Source of the DNA: SAR324 cluster bacterium | GTDB taxonomy: Bacteria; SAR324; XYD2-FULL-50-16; JAERRU01 | Length of the DNA: 64,000 bases | Direction of reading: 5' to 3' | Assembly: GCA_016735295.1 (NCBI GenBank) | Contig: JAERRU010000006.1 | Span: 1-64,000 of the forward strand | Shown: positions 19,127-31,190 of the stretch, one piece after another | How positions within the stretch are numbered: position 1 is the first letter of the stretch | Layout of the letters: each line of letters starts with the position of its first letter | Notes under the pieces: generated by a model | What the model was told of the DNA's origin: nothing | The model's database searches: none | What the model saw: the letters and a program-made list of their open reading frames with translations, nothing else | Position numbers and translations under genes: made by a program

Positions 19127-20311
19127 ATGAATAAGATAGGAATAGATGATTTGGATGTAAAGAACAAAAAAGTTTTTTTGCGAGTAGACTTTAATGTTCC
19201 TTTAAATGACAATCAAGCTATAGTAGATACTACCAGAATAGATCGCACCTTGCCTACAATAAAATCATTATTAGATAGAGGAGCAAAGCTAGCCATAGCA
19301 TCGCATTTAGGGCGACCTGAGCGGGCGGACGTTAAATTTTCTTTAGCTCCGGTAGCTCGTTATTTGGCAAATATTTTAGATAAAAAGGTAAGATTTTCTT
19401 CTACAATTCATGGAGATAGTGCCAAATTAGCGGTAAATTCTTTGGCCGCTGGAGAGTGTTTATTATTTGAGAATTTGCGTTTTTTCCCTGAAGAAACAAA
19501 AAATGATCCAGAATTTAGTAAAAAAATTGCCAGCAATTTTGATTTATATGTTAATGATGCGTTTGGGGCGTCACACAGAAAGCACGCCTCTACTTATGGA
19601 GTAGCGGAGTGCTTTAAAGACGCGGCGGCGGGCTATTTATTACATAAAGAGCTTAGTTATTTGGGGCAGGCGGTGACCAATCCTAAACGACCGTTTATCG
19701 TAATTTTAGGGGGAGCTAAGGTAAGGGATAAAATTAAGGTAGTATTTAATTTAATTTCTAAAACGGATATTATTTTGATAGGAGGAGGCATGGCATATAG
19801 TTTTTTGCATGTCCAAGGAAAGGAGATAGGAAAATCTATTTTAGATAGAGATAGTCTTAAAATTATCGAAAAAACATTGAAATTTGCAGAAGCAGAGCAT
19901 AAAAAAATAATGTTGCCCGTAGATCACAAGGTGGCTAGCAACATTAATGCTAATATTGATGAAGTCAAGGTGGTAAAAGACATACCGGCAGATTTAATTG
20001 CTTTTGATATAGGGCCATTAACCACAGAGGCCTATTCAAATGAGATAGCAAATGCAAGCCAAGTGCTGTGGAATGGTCCTATGGGAGTTTTTGAAAAACC
20101 CGTTTTTAGTTTAGGCACCTTATCAATCGCAAAGGCGATGCAAGATTGTCGAGGTACTACTATAGTAGGTGGGGGAGATTCGATATTGGCGATTAATCAA
20201 GCAAAAGTTGGGGCTAGTTTAAGTCATATTTCCACTGGAGGCGGGGCTTCATTGGAATTTTTGGAAGGAAGAAATTTACCCGGAGTGGAAGTTTTAACCG
20301 ATAAGCGATAA
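19127..20311 (+). CDS. pgk: Phosphoglycerate kinase
   Basis: KKVFLRVDFNVPLNDNQAIVDTTRI; ASHLGRP; GAKVRDKIKV; GGGDSILAI. Confidence 0.97.
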   Translation: MNKIGIDDLDVKNKKVFLRVDFNVPLNDNQAIVDTTRIDRTLPTIKSLLDRGAKLAIASHLGRPERADVKFSLAPVARYLANILDKKVRFSSTIHGDSAKLAVNSLAAGECLLFENLRFFPEETKNDPEFSKKIASNFDLYVNDAFGASHRKHASTYGVAECFKDAAAGYLLHKELSYLGQAVTNPKRPFIVILGGAKVRDKIKVVFNLISKTDIILIGGGMAYSFLHVQGKEIGKSILDRDSLKIIEKTLKFAEAEHKKIMLPVDHKVASNINANIDEVKVVKDIPADLIAFDIGPLTTEAYSNEIANASQVLWNGPMGVFEKPVFSLGTLSIAKAMQDCRGTTIVGGGDSILAINQAKVGASLSHISTGGGASLEFLEGRNLPGVEVLTDKR

Positions 20312-20325
20312 ATAAAAAAAATACT

Positions 20326-21093
20326 ATGAATAAAACTTTAAGGCACAGTTATTTTATTGGTAACTGGAAAATGAATTTAGGACGAGCAGAGGCGAAAGAG
20401 TTAATCAAAGGTGAATTGAGCGAGTTACCTGGTGATAGTTACCGAGTGGTGCTAGCCCCTCCTTTTTTGTTAATGCCTTTGGTGAGTGACTTGATTGGCG
20501 GTAGCTCTCTTTTATTAGCGGGGCAAAACTGCTATAAGGAATTAAAGGGAGCTTTTACTGGGGAAATTTCTCCTTTAATGCTCAAAGAGGCAGGGGCTAC
20601 CTACTGCATAGTAGGGCATTCAGAGAGGAGAGAATATTTTTTTGAGACGAATGATTTAGTAAGAGAAAAGATCGTAATTTTGCTAGAACAACAAATAATC
20701 CCTGTGCTGTGCGTGGGTGAGACGAAAGAAGAAAGAGAGGCAAATCGTCATTTTGAAAAGATAAAAGTGCAGTTAAGCTCAGTTTATGATAGCCTATCCA
20801 AAAGTGAGCGGGCAAAAATTATCATCGCGTATGAACCTATTTGGGCTATAGGCACAGGGCTTACTGCTAGTTCACAGCAAGCCAGTGAGATGCACAAATT
20901 TATTCGTGATTGGTTGGCTAGCACTTATGGTGATGAATTGGCCTTTGGCACATCAATTTTGTATGGTGGTAGTGTTAAAAAAACTAACGCGAAGGAATTA
21001 TTTGCTAAAGAAGATATAGACGGATTTTTAGTGGGGGGAGCTAGTTTGAACGCGAAAGATTTTTTAGCTGTTATCGTTGAATCTGGCGCTTAG
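20326..21093 (+). CDS. tpiA: Triosephosphate isomerase
   Basis: IGNWKMN; YCIVGHSERRE; IIAYEPIWAIGTGLTAS; LYGGSVKKTNAKELF. Confidence 0.97.
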   Translation: MNKTLRHSYFIGNWKMNLGRAEAKELIKGELSELPGDSYRVVLAPPFLLMPLVSDLIGGSSLLLAGQNCYKELKGAFTGEISPLMLKEAGATYCIVGHSERREYFFETNDLVREKIVILLEQQIIPVLCVGETKEEREANRHFEKIKVQLSSVYDSLSKSERAKIIIAYEPIWAIGTGLTASSQQASEMHKFIRDWLASTYGDELAFGTSILYGGSVKKTNAKELFAKEDIDGFLVGGASLNAKDFLAVIVESGA

Positions 21094-21147
21094 ATTTTAG
21101 ATTTTTTTAATAATAGTAGTAGTTATTTAATTTGATATTTTTCATTT

Positions 21148-21531
21148 ATGTTTATTTTTTTATTAACGATTTATATAATAGTTAGCATTTCGCTAATTTT
21201 GATAGTTTTACTTCAATTAGGGCAAGGAGCAGAAATGGGAGCCGCTTTTGGTAGCGTAACCCAAGGCCAAACGCCCTATACACCAGAAAATTTTTTAGGT
21301 AAATTAACTACCTATATAGCAATAACTTTTATGGTGTTATCATTGGGACTAGCTTATTTAAGCACTAAAGATAGATCTGGTTCTGTATTAGATGGTGATG
21401 AGGTTATTATTAATCAGCCGGTTGTGCCAGTTGTGCCGTTAGTGGGTAGCGACTTACCAGAAGGGGAAACAGAAAAAGAGCTGGATTCGCTAGATGCAGA
21501 TACAAATGAAGATGGCACCACTAACAATTAA
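21148..21531 (+). CDS. secG: Protein translocase subunit SecG
   Basis: IVLLQLGQGAEMGAAFGSVTQGQTPYTPENFLGKLTTYIAITFMVLSL; follows tpiA. Confidence 0.88.
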   Translation: MFIFLLTIYIIVSISLILIVLLQLGQGAEMGAAFGSVTQGQTPYTPENFLGKLTTYIAITFMVLSLGLAYLSTKDRSGSVLDGDEVIINQPVVPVVPLVGSDLPEGETEKELDSLDADTNEDGTTNN

Positions 21532-21539
21532 TATTTTAG

Positions 21540-23773
<2,234 letters not shown>

Positions 23774-23812
23774 AATTTTTAGGCGGTTTTATATTATTAT
23801 TATTATTATTTA

Positions 23813-25240
23813 TTAAGGGTAAAATAGATAATTTCCAAGCACTACTGCTTCTAGTGAAGCGTTAAATTTTTTTCCTTCTAGCAATGACCAACCACTTTTT
23901 GAAAAAATATTTTCTCGCGATAGGGTAGTAGATTTATCGTAGTTAATCACGCTCAAGCAGCCATAGTACCCAGTAGCCACTTTTCCTAATCCTTTACCAA
24001 AATCTTTAGTGGGATATTGTGATTTCAAAAATTTATTTAAATGCTGACCTGGGTTATAAGCAGCAATTCTAGCAATATCCTGATCAGAAAAGTTATGCCT
24101 TTCTTTTAGCATATAAACAACTAAATAAAAAGTATCTAACCAGGAAACCCCCGATGTGCCATCTAGTGAAGCTACACTTTTCCATAGGGCAAAATCATCT
24201 TTTTTTAATTGCCTAAAAATTTGTTCATTATCTAGCTTAGGATACCTTTGCTTAAATTTACTAAAATTTTTGAGCTTTTCCGCTATTAAATGAGGGGCGT
24301 GATCGGTGGCTAAAAAATCGATTAAACCATTTTTCAAAGCCTTAATCAATCCTTGACGATCTGCTGGCGTTTGCAAAGCAGGGTTAAGCTGCAAATAAGG
24401 AGCTAAACTTGCGTTTTGGCTGATCATGTCAGCGTCAAATAGCAGATGAGTGGGAGTTACTTCTAGTTTGATTGTTGAGGCAGGATATATTTTTTTTTGG
24501 TAGAGGGCAATTTTCGCTAAACTTTCTCCAGCAATCGGCCAGTGACAAAAGGTAGCATTGATTTTATATTTCTCAACCAATTCTAGCATATAATCCAAAG
24601 CAGTAAGAACCGCTTTTGCTGGGCGTCTTAATTGATGAGTTAGCTGCTGTTGATTATCATTTATAACTTGATAATCTTCCACATGAAAACTAATAGTTTG
24701 CCCTTGATAGTGTTGCAGGGTATTTTCTATTTCTTTAGCTGATGTAAAAAAAAGTGAGCCTATGGTAGGCCCCACAAAAAGCTTATAATGATGCTCGCCT
24801 TCTATGGGCTTGCTATCAGGTGCGATAGCGATATAATTAAATATGCTGATGGGGCTTTTTAAAGAATCAATTTTTTTTCTATGCCAAGTTAATTCTTTTT
24901 GATTAGTAAGTGGGCAAGGAGTATTTGGCATAACGCCAATAGCAGCCACCCCACCATGTAAAGCAGCTTTGGATATGCTTTGATAATTTTCTTTGTAGGT
25001 TTCTTGCTGGGTTTTATCTTCTCTTGCGTGAGTGTGCAAATCAATAAATCCAGGATATATTATCGCTCCTTTAGGAAATTTTATATGACGTTTTTTAGGT
25101 AGTTCTTGACAACCTTTATCGCCTTGATTAGGAGGAGTTAAAATAATTTTTTCAATTATCCCTGTCTGATCATCTATGCAAACAGTACCATAAAAATTAG
25201 GAGCATTATGATTAGCAATCCATCCTTCATAACTAGCCAT
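23813..25240 (-). CDS. pyrC: Dihydroorotase / cyclic amidohydrolase
   Basis: YPGFIDLHTHAREDKTQQETY; GVMPNTPCPLT; DFLATDHAPH; DGTSGVSWLDT. Confidence 0.78.
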   Translation of the reverse strand: MASYEGWIANHNAPNFYGTVCIDDQTGIIEKIILTPPNQGDKGCQELPKKRHIKFPKGAIIYPGFIDLHTHAREDKTQQETYKENYQSISKAALHGGVAAIGVMPNTPCPLTNQKELTWHRKKIDSLKSPISIFNYIAIAPDSKPIEGEHHYKLFVGPTIGSLFFTSAKEIENTLQHYQGQTISFHVEDYQVINDNQQQLTHQLRRPAKAVLTALDYMLELVEKYKINATFCHWPIAGESLAKIALYQKKIYPASTIKLEVTPTHLLFDADMISQNASLAPYLQLNPALQTPADRQGLIKALKNGLIDFLATDHAPHLIAEKLKNFSKFKQRYPKLDNEQIFRQLKKDDFALWKSVASLDGTSGVSWLDTFYLVVYMLKERHNFSDQDIARIAAYNPGQHLNKFLKSQYPTKDFGKGLGKVATGYYGCLSVINYDKSTTLSRENIFSKSGWSLLEGKKFNASLEAVVLGNYLFYP

Positions 25241-25383
25241 AAGAAATCATATTATCTATTAATTAGGGGAGTTTTCTGGTGCTAGACAGCAGTATAGATA
25301 TTGATAGGCGGGCAGTCAAATAAAAATTTATTATTAGGTAAGCCACTTACAAGTAGATAATATTTGAATGATTATAATTTATA

Positions 25384-25412
25384 TTGATTTTTTATATAAA
25401 TAGTGCTATAAT
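25384..25412 (+). promoter_or_regulatory. Candidate sigma70-type promoter upstream of grxD
   Basis: TTGATT - 17 nt - TATAAT; ~150 bp upstream of the ORF. Confidence 0.5.
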
Positions 25413-25563
25413 CTTTAATGCAAGACGTGTATAAATAAACGTTAAATGTGAAATAAAGATACGCAATATAAAATACACAATATAAAAATACACAATATTA
25501 AGATAAGCAATACAAGATACGGGAAACTAAAAAAAACATGATTACTAGTAAAATAAAAATATT

Positions 25564-25920
25564 ATGGGAGATATAGGAAAAGAATTAAGATTAACTGATG
25601 CCACCGAGGCCAATGCACAAGATGTTATCAAAGAACAATTGGCTAATAATGATATTTTAATATTTATTAAGGGAACTGATGAATTTCCTGAGTGTGGATA
25701 TAGCTCTAGAGCAGTGCAAATAATGGATTTAATAGGCAAGAGCTATAAATTTGTTGATGTGCTAAAAAATGAGCATATTAGACAAGGAATAAAGGTTCTT
25801 TCTGATTGGCCAACTATTCCTCAAGTATTTTATAAAAATGAATTTTTAGGTGGTTGCGATATATTAATTGAGATGTTTCAAACGGGAGAGTTGCATAAAA
25901 AATTAGGTGCTACTGCCTAA
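25564..25920 (+). CDS. grxD: Monothiol glutaredoxin Grx4/GrxD
   Basis: ILIFIKGTDEFPECGYSSRAVQIM (CGYS); DWPTIPQVFYKNEFLGGCDI. Confidence 0.93.
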   Translation: MGDIGKELRLTDATEANAQDVIKEQLANNDILIFIKGTDEFPECGYSSRAVQIMDLIGKSYKFVDVLKNEHIRQGIKVLSDWPTIPQVFYKNEFLGGCDILIEMFQTGELHKKLGATA

Positions 25921-25946
25921 TAGTGCGGTTAGCCACTGGTTTGGCG

Positions 25947-26885
25947 TTAGCTAGTAGATAAAAAATTGCTAATAGTGTCTTTGGCTGCTTCGTCCCAACT
26001 GGTGGCTGGCAAAGGATTAGCTTGGGTTCGAAACCAGGTTAATTGCCGTTTGGCATAGTGGCGAGTTTTTTGTTTTATGTCGTCTATCATTTGTTGATAG
26101 GTCAATTCATCATTCAAAAATTTTATTACTTGCTTGTAGCCGATAGATTGGAGCGGTCTTAATTTAGGGTCATAACCCTTGTCGATTAAATTTTTAACTT
26201 CGGTTAATAATCCGTTTTCAATCATTTGATCCACTCTTTGGTTAATTTTTTGATATATTAACTCTCGCGGCGGTCTGATTTCTATCATTAGGTAGTTGAA
26301 TCTTTTATTTTTGAATGAGTGGGCTGCTTGGTAGTGCTCAATAGGTTTATTGGTTTGCAAAATAACTGCTAAGGCACGTTTTATTCTTTGCGGGTCGGCA
26401 AAGGAATTATTTCCTTGAGGGGATAGTTTTTCTAACCAATTCACACAATATTTTATCCCTTTGGCTTGATATATTTCTTCGACATGGCCGATTATTTCTT
26501 TTGATATTTCAGGAATATCGGCAAGTCCATAAAGTAAGGCTTTAATATATAGCATGGCGCTGCCACAAATTATGGGCAGTTTATTTTTTTTCGATATCTT
26601 CTCTATGGCCCGGTCAGCGAGTTTTTTAAAAATAGCGCTGTTATAAGCCTGATCTAACTCCAGTTCGTCGATCAGATGATGTCTAATTTTCGCTCGATCA
26701 GCCAGAGAAGGCTTGGCCGACGCTATATTTAGATGCTTATATATTTGGATAGAATCGGCAGAAACTACCTCCCCAGAAAATTCTTTTGCTGCCTGCAAAG
26801 AAAATAGCGATTTACCAGCAGCGGTAGCTCCTACGACAACTAAAATTTTAGTGCTAGCTAAATTATTAGTTAGTTTCGATATCAC
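25947..26885 (-). CDS. miaA: tRNA dimethylallyltransferase
   Basis: VVGATAAGKSLFSLQAAKEF; SADSIQIYKHLNIASAKPS; LQSIGYKQ. Confidence 0.95.
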   Translation of the reverse strand: MISKLTNNLASTKILVVVGATAAGKSLFSLQAAKEFSGEVVSADSIQIYKHLNIASAKPSLADRAKIRHHLIDELELDQAYNSAIFKKLADRAIEKISKKNKLPIICGSAMLYIKALLYGLADIPEISKEIIGHVEEIYQAKGIKYCVNWLEKLSPQGNNSFADPQRIKRALAVILQTNKPIEHYQAAHSFKNKRFNYLMIEIRPPRELIYQKINQRVDQMIENGLLTEVKNLIDKGYDPKLRPLQSIGYKQVIKFLNDELTYQQMIDDIKQKTRHYAKRQLTWFRTQANPLPATSWDEAAKDTISNFLSTS

Positions 26886-29331
26886 TTTTCCCTATTGTCT
26901 GCTCGCTATCCTCTTTATCCATGGGGCTAACACTCACCTTGCTTGGTGAAGAAGAAATAGGTTGAGGGGCAACCAACAAGGCTTCATAGATAAAATCAAA
27001 CAGGCTACTCACCGCCCGGATTTCTATATCCTTAAGGTCTTCTTTAGCGTCTTTTTCCAGGTCATCTAGATCGATAAGATTATCTTTACAAATAATAACC
27101 TTTTTTATGTTAGCTCGACTAGCGGCTAATAATTTTTCTTTTAGCCCGCCTATTGGTAAAATTCTACCTCGCAAAGTAATTTCCCCAGTCATGGCAAGAT
27201 CATTTTTAATGGGAATTTTAGTGAGTACTGAAACTAAAGCCGTAGCCAAAGCCACTCCAGCCGATGGACCATCTTTAGGCACCGCTCCCTCAGGGGCGTG
27301 TAAATGGATATTTTTGGTGGTAAATATTTTATCATCAATACCAAATCTACCAGAGTGAGCCCTAACAAAGCTCAAAGCCGCTTTAGCCGATTCTATCATC
27401 ACATCCCCTAAACTACCAGTTAGCATGAGTTTGCCCGTTCCTGGAGTTGTTAACGCCTCAATTATTAGCATTTCACCACCTAGCGTGGTCCAGGCTAGTC
27501 CGTTTACTATACCCACTCGGTGAAGTTTTTCTATTTTATGTTGGCGAAATTTAGCCCCTTTTAAATGGATGATTAGGTCTTTTTCTTTAATACTTACCTT
27601 TTTCTCACCCTCTTCATTGGTTAATAGTTGGCGATTAACTTTTCTTATTAGTTTGGCTAGAGTTCTTTTTAGGTCACGAATGCCGGCTTCTTTAGTGTAA
27701 TTTCTAATAATTTTTCTTATGCTTAAAGGCGATATAGTTATCTGATTTTTTTTCAGACCAGCCTCATTAATTAGTTTTGGTAGCAGATGTTTTTTAGATA
27801 TTTTTAATTTTTCCGTTTCTGAATAACCAGTAAGGGAAATTATTTCTAAACGATCCCGCAAGGCGTAAGGAATATCTTGCACGTTGTTTGATGTGCATAT
27901 GAACATCACATTAGATAAATCATATTCAACCTCTAAATAATGATCGACAAAGGAAGAATTTTGCTCAGGATCTAAAACCTCCAATAAAGACGCCGCTGGA
28001 TTAGATATGTGGGTCGAGGAAGTTTTGTCTATTTCATCTAATAGAATAATCGGATTTATCGATTTAGCCTTTTTCATCGCATTTATAATTTTACCAGGTA
28101 AAGCTCCAATATAAGTGCGTCTGTGCCCGAGAATCTCAGCTTCATCTTTTACCCCGCCAAGGCTCATCCTAGCAAAATTCCTCCCTAATGCACGGCTAAT
28201 AGATTTAGCCAAAGAAGTTTTACCTACTCCCGGAGGGCCAGTAAAGCACAAGATAGGGCCTTTTAATTTATTTGTTCTCAGCGCTAAGGCAATAAAATCT
28301 AATATTCTTTCTTTTACTTCAGTTAAAGAATAATGATCTTCATCTAAAATTTTTTGAGAATCTTTTAAATTAAAATTATCCTTAGTTTTATGAGACCAAG
28401 GAAGATTAATCAAACACTCTAAATAACTTCTGACGATGTTAGCCTCTGAGCTTAAAGCGGGTATTTGTTTTAATTTTTTTAGTTCTTTCAAACAAACATC
28501 TAGTACCGCCTTAGGCATGCCTGTTGCTCTAATTTTAGTTTCAAAAATTTGCCATTCATCCTTTTGATCCTTACCCCCCAATTCTTTTTGAATCGCACGC
28601 ATTTGCTCATTAAGATAATATTCGCGTTGGTTGCGTTTGATTTGATTTTTTATTTTCTCCTTAGTGGATTTTTCAATTTTATATGTCTCCGCTTCTTTTA
28701 TTAAGTATTGGTAGATATAATCCAGCATATTTTTGAGATTATTCATCTCTAAAATTAATTGTTTCTCTTTTGTATCTACGAGCAAGGCAGGAGCTAAGCG
28801 GTAGCATATGGTTGTTGGATCTTTTTCAAGGCTTAGAATCAAATCTAAATCGTCAGGAACATGGTTATAATGTCTTTTGAAATAGTCTTTAAACTGACTT
28901 TTAATGAGCAGGGATATGTTATCTATATAGGCTTTATCCCTCGCTACCGGTTTTTTGATGGGTGTTACTGTAACCATAGTTAAATCTTTTGCAAAATCGA
29001 AAGTAATAATTTTGGCTACCTTAATTCCTTCAAAAATAACTTTCACCATTTGACTGCGCATATCCATCTCACTTACTATGCGACCTATTACCCCCACATT
29101 ATAAATATCTTTATTACCCGGATCATCCACATTAGCGTGTTTTTGTGTGGAAACAAAAATTAATTTATCACTAGCTAAAGATTTAGCTAACGCATTTAAC
29201 GAGCGTTTTCTCCCTATAATAAAGGGCATATTATTTGATGGAAAAATAACTATTTCTCTAACTGGAATTAACGGAAGAGTGATAGTTTTTTTAGCTAATA
29301 TTTTTAGGTTCTGTTTGTTTTTTGTCATCAA
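26866..29331 (-). CDS. lon: ATP-dependent protease Lon
   Basis: CFTGPPGVGKTSLAKSISRALGR; PEGAVPKDGPSAGVALATALVSV; RRTYIGALPGKI. Confidence 0.97.
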   Translation of the reverse strand: MMTKNKQNLKILAKKTITLPLIPVREIVIFPSNNMPFIIGRKRSLNALAKSLASDKLIFVSTQKHANVDDPGNKDIYNVGVIGRIVSEMDMRSQMVKVIFEGIKVAKIITFDFAKDLTMVTVTPIKKPVARDKAYIDNISLLIKSQFKDYFKRHYNHVPDDLDLILSLEKDPTTICYRLAPALLVDTKEKQLILEMNNLKNMLDYIYQYLIKEAETYKIEKSTKEKIKNQIKRNQREYYLNEQMRAIQKELGGKDQKDEWQIFETKIRATGMPKAVLDVCLKELKKLKQIPALSSEANIVRSYLECLINLPWSHKTKDNFNLKDSQKILDEDHYSLTEVKERILDFIALALRTNKLKGPILCFTGPPGVGKTSLAKSISRALGRNFARMSLGGVKDEAEILGHRRTYIGALPGKIINAMKKAKSINPIILLDEIDKTSSTHISNPAASLLEVLDPEQNSSFVDHYLEVEYDLSNVMFICTSNNVQDIPYALRDRLEIISLTGYSETEKLKISKKHLLPKLINEAGLKKNQITISPLSIRKIIRNYTKEAGIRDLKRTLAKLIRKVNRQLLTNEEGEKKVSIKEKDLIIHLKGAKFRQHKIEKLHRVGIVNGLAWTTLGGEMLIIEALTTPGTGKLMLTGSLGDVMIESAKAALSFVRAHSGRFGIDDKIFTTKNIHLHAPEGAVPKDGPSAGVALATALVSVLTKIPIKNDLAMTGEITLRGRILPIGGLKEKLLAASRANIKKVIICKDNLIDLDDLEKDAKEDLKDIEIRAVSSLFDFIYEALLVAPQPISSSPSKVSVSPMDKEDSEQTIGKSDIETN

Positions 29332-29492
29332 AATTTGCTAGTCTGAGATATATGTTAATGATTTATCATCAATTATTATTTAATTAACGATAAAGGAATA
29401 TTTACAAAAACAAATACTTTGTGCTAAATCAACATAAAGAAATCAGTATGGCGATTAATTAATTAATAGTATCACAAATAAATACTAAAACT

Positions 29493-29984
29493 ATGCAAAA
29501 TATCTCACATCTAGACAAACATAATCAACCTAAAATGGTGGATATCTCCGCAAAACCTGTATCTAATCGCACTGCGATTGCCAGAGCAATATTATCTATC
29601 AGTCATAAATTGAGCGAGCAAATAGAACAGCAAACCTTAGATAAAAAAGGAGACCCCTACCAAATAGCAAAAATTGCCGGCATAATGGCAGCCAAACAGA
29701 CCTCGTCACTAATACCTCTATGCCACCCTTTGCCCATTTATAAAATAGATTTAAACATAAAACATATTCACGAGAAAGCACTAATAAATTTGGAGTGTCA
29801 GGTAAAATCAACTAGCAAAACAGGGGTAGAAATGGAGGCATTAGTGGGGGTAAATATAGCCGCACTAACTTTTTATGATATGATAAAATCTGTTGATCCT
29901 AAAGCGATCATCATCAAAATAGGTGTTTATAAAAAAAACGGGGGCAAGAATAAAGACTATATAAACAGCGATTTAGCCTGGTAA
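29493..29984 (+). CDS. moaC: Cyclic pyranopterin monophosphate synthase MoaC
   Basis: MVDISAKPVSNRTAIA; IPLCHPLPI; TGVEMEALVGVNIAALTFYDMIKS. Confidence 0.93.
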   Translation: MQNISHLDKHNQPKMVDISAKPVSNRTAIARAILSISHKLSEQIEQQTLDKKGDPYQIAKIAGIMAAKQTSSLIPLCHPLPIYKIDLNIKHIHEKALINLECQVKSTSKTGVEMEALVGVNIAALTFYDMIKSVDPKAIIIKIGVYKKNGGKNKDYINSDLAW

Positions 29985-30012
29985 ATTAGTCTAGTACCAG
30001 TATAATAAAATG

Positions 30013-30285
30013 CTATTCGTCGTCGTCATCGTCATCGTCAAAATCCATGCTCACACTTTCTTCTGGTTTATCAGTTATTTTGGGGATAAGCATGTCTTGC
30101 TTATATTCCATAAGAGCCTGATATTCAAAGCTATAATTACCAATTTTCCTTAACACACTCATCTTTTGGAGGTCTTTGGCTCTGGAATTTGCTAATAGGA
30201 TTTTTTCAAATAAAGGTAAAGGTTTTTGTTCACCTTCTTTATGGTCTTCAACTAATTCCAAGTAATTTAAATTATCAGTTTTCAT
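30013..30285 (-). CDS. Hypothetical protein with poly-Asp C-terminus
   Basis: ORF directly following the YfgM-like gene; ends MDFDDDDDDDE. Confidence 0.6.
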   Translation of the reverse strand: MKTDNLNYLELVEDHKEGEQKPLPLFEKILLANSRAKDLQKMSVLRKIGNYSFEYQALMEYKQDMLIPKITDKPEESVSMDFDDDDDDDE

Positions 30286-30951
30286 TTAATCAATTGTGTG
30301 TTGATAGTTTTGGGCAATAGCGACCAAAGGAGATTGTGGAAAATCATTAATTAAGCTATCTAAATGCTGGAGGGCTAAATTATTATTGCCTTTGGAAAGC
30401 TCAATTCTAGCGGAGATAAGTAACTGCATATCTTCCATTAATTTATAATCAATATATGCACTCTGCTCGGTAGCGGCATCATATTTTTTTAATTTCAGAT
30501 AGGTTTTTGATTTTTCTAAAGCAATAAAATTAGCTAAAAGATCATCTTTTATATCGTAATTAAGCGATTTTAATATTTCTTGTGCTTTCTCTTTTTCATC
30601 ATTAGTTAATGCATTTTTTAGGCTTATGGTGGACGCATAAATTTTAAAGAATTGAGCACTAGCAGAAGATAAATATTTATTTATAGAGCCTTGATTTTCA
30701 GTAAACGTTAGATAATCGGTTAAATATTTTTGATCCTTTTCGTCTTCAAGGATTTTTGAATCATTAACTGCTAGTGAGTAAAATTGGTTAGCAGATTTTT
30801 TTTGTTGTTCAAAATAATAAAAAACACCAGCACCTGAAGCACTAATCAATAAAAATATCACTCCAGCAGCCGCAAAAACTAGTTTGCGTTTTTTTAGTAA
30901 AAAATTTCTAAGTCTAGTAAAAAGTAAATTTAATAATTCTAAAAATCTCAT
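30286..30951 (-). CDS. YfgM/TPR-like single-pass membrane protein
   Basis: N-terminal TM KLVFAAAGVIFLLISASGAGVFYYFEQQ; helical repeats; LALQHLDSLINDFPQSPLVAIAQNY. Confidence 0.65.
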   Translation of the reverse strand: MRFLELLNLLFTRLRNFLLKKRKLVFAAAGVIFLLISASGAGVFYYFEQQKKSANQFYSLAVNDSKILEDEKDQKYLTDYLTFTENQGSINKYLSSASAQFFKIYASTISLKNALTNDEKEKAQEILKSLNYDIKDDLLANFIALEKSKTYLKLKKYDAATEQSAYIDYKLMEDMQLLISARIELSKGNNNLALQHLDSLINDFPQSPLVAIAQNYQHTID

Positions 30952-31080
30952 CCTAAATGGTTAGTTTTTTAAAGGGTATGGTGAAAATCATAGTAACTAG
31001 CTAGCATACTAACCACAGTTTAAAAAGCAAGTTTTTAATTTAATTTATGCACTACTAAGAGTTTGGCAATGTCAGTATAC

Positions 31081-31109
31081 TTGCTAATTGATTGAATATA
31101 TGTTATAAT
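31081..31109 (+). promoter_or_regulatory. Candidate sigma70-type promoter upstream of kexin-like gene
   Basis: TTGCTA (31081) - 17 nt - TATAAT (31104-31109), ~80 bp upstream of the TTG start. Confidence 0.5.
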
Positions 31110-31190
31110 ATATAAAATTTTAAGTGCATTATTTGTGTGATTTGCGAGCATTAAAACAGCTTTAACTAATTGATAATTTTTTAAAGAAAT

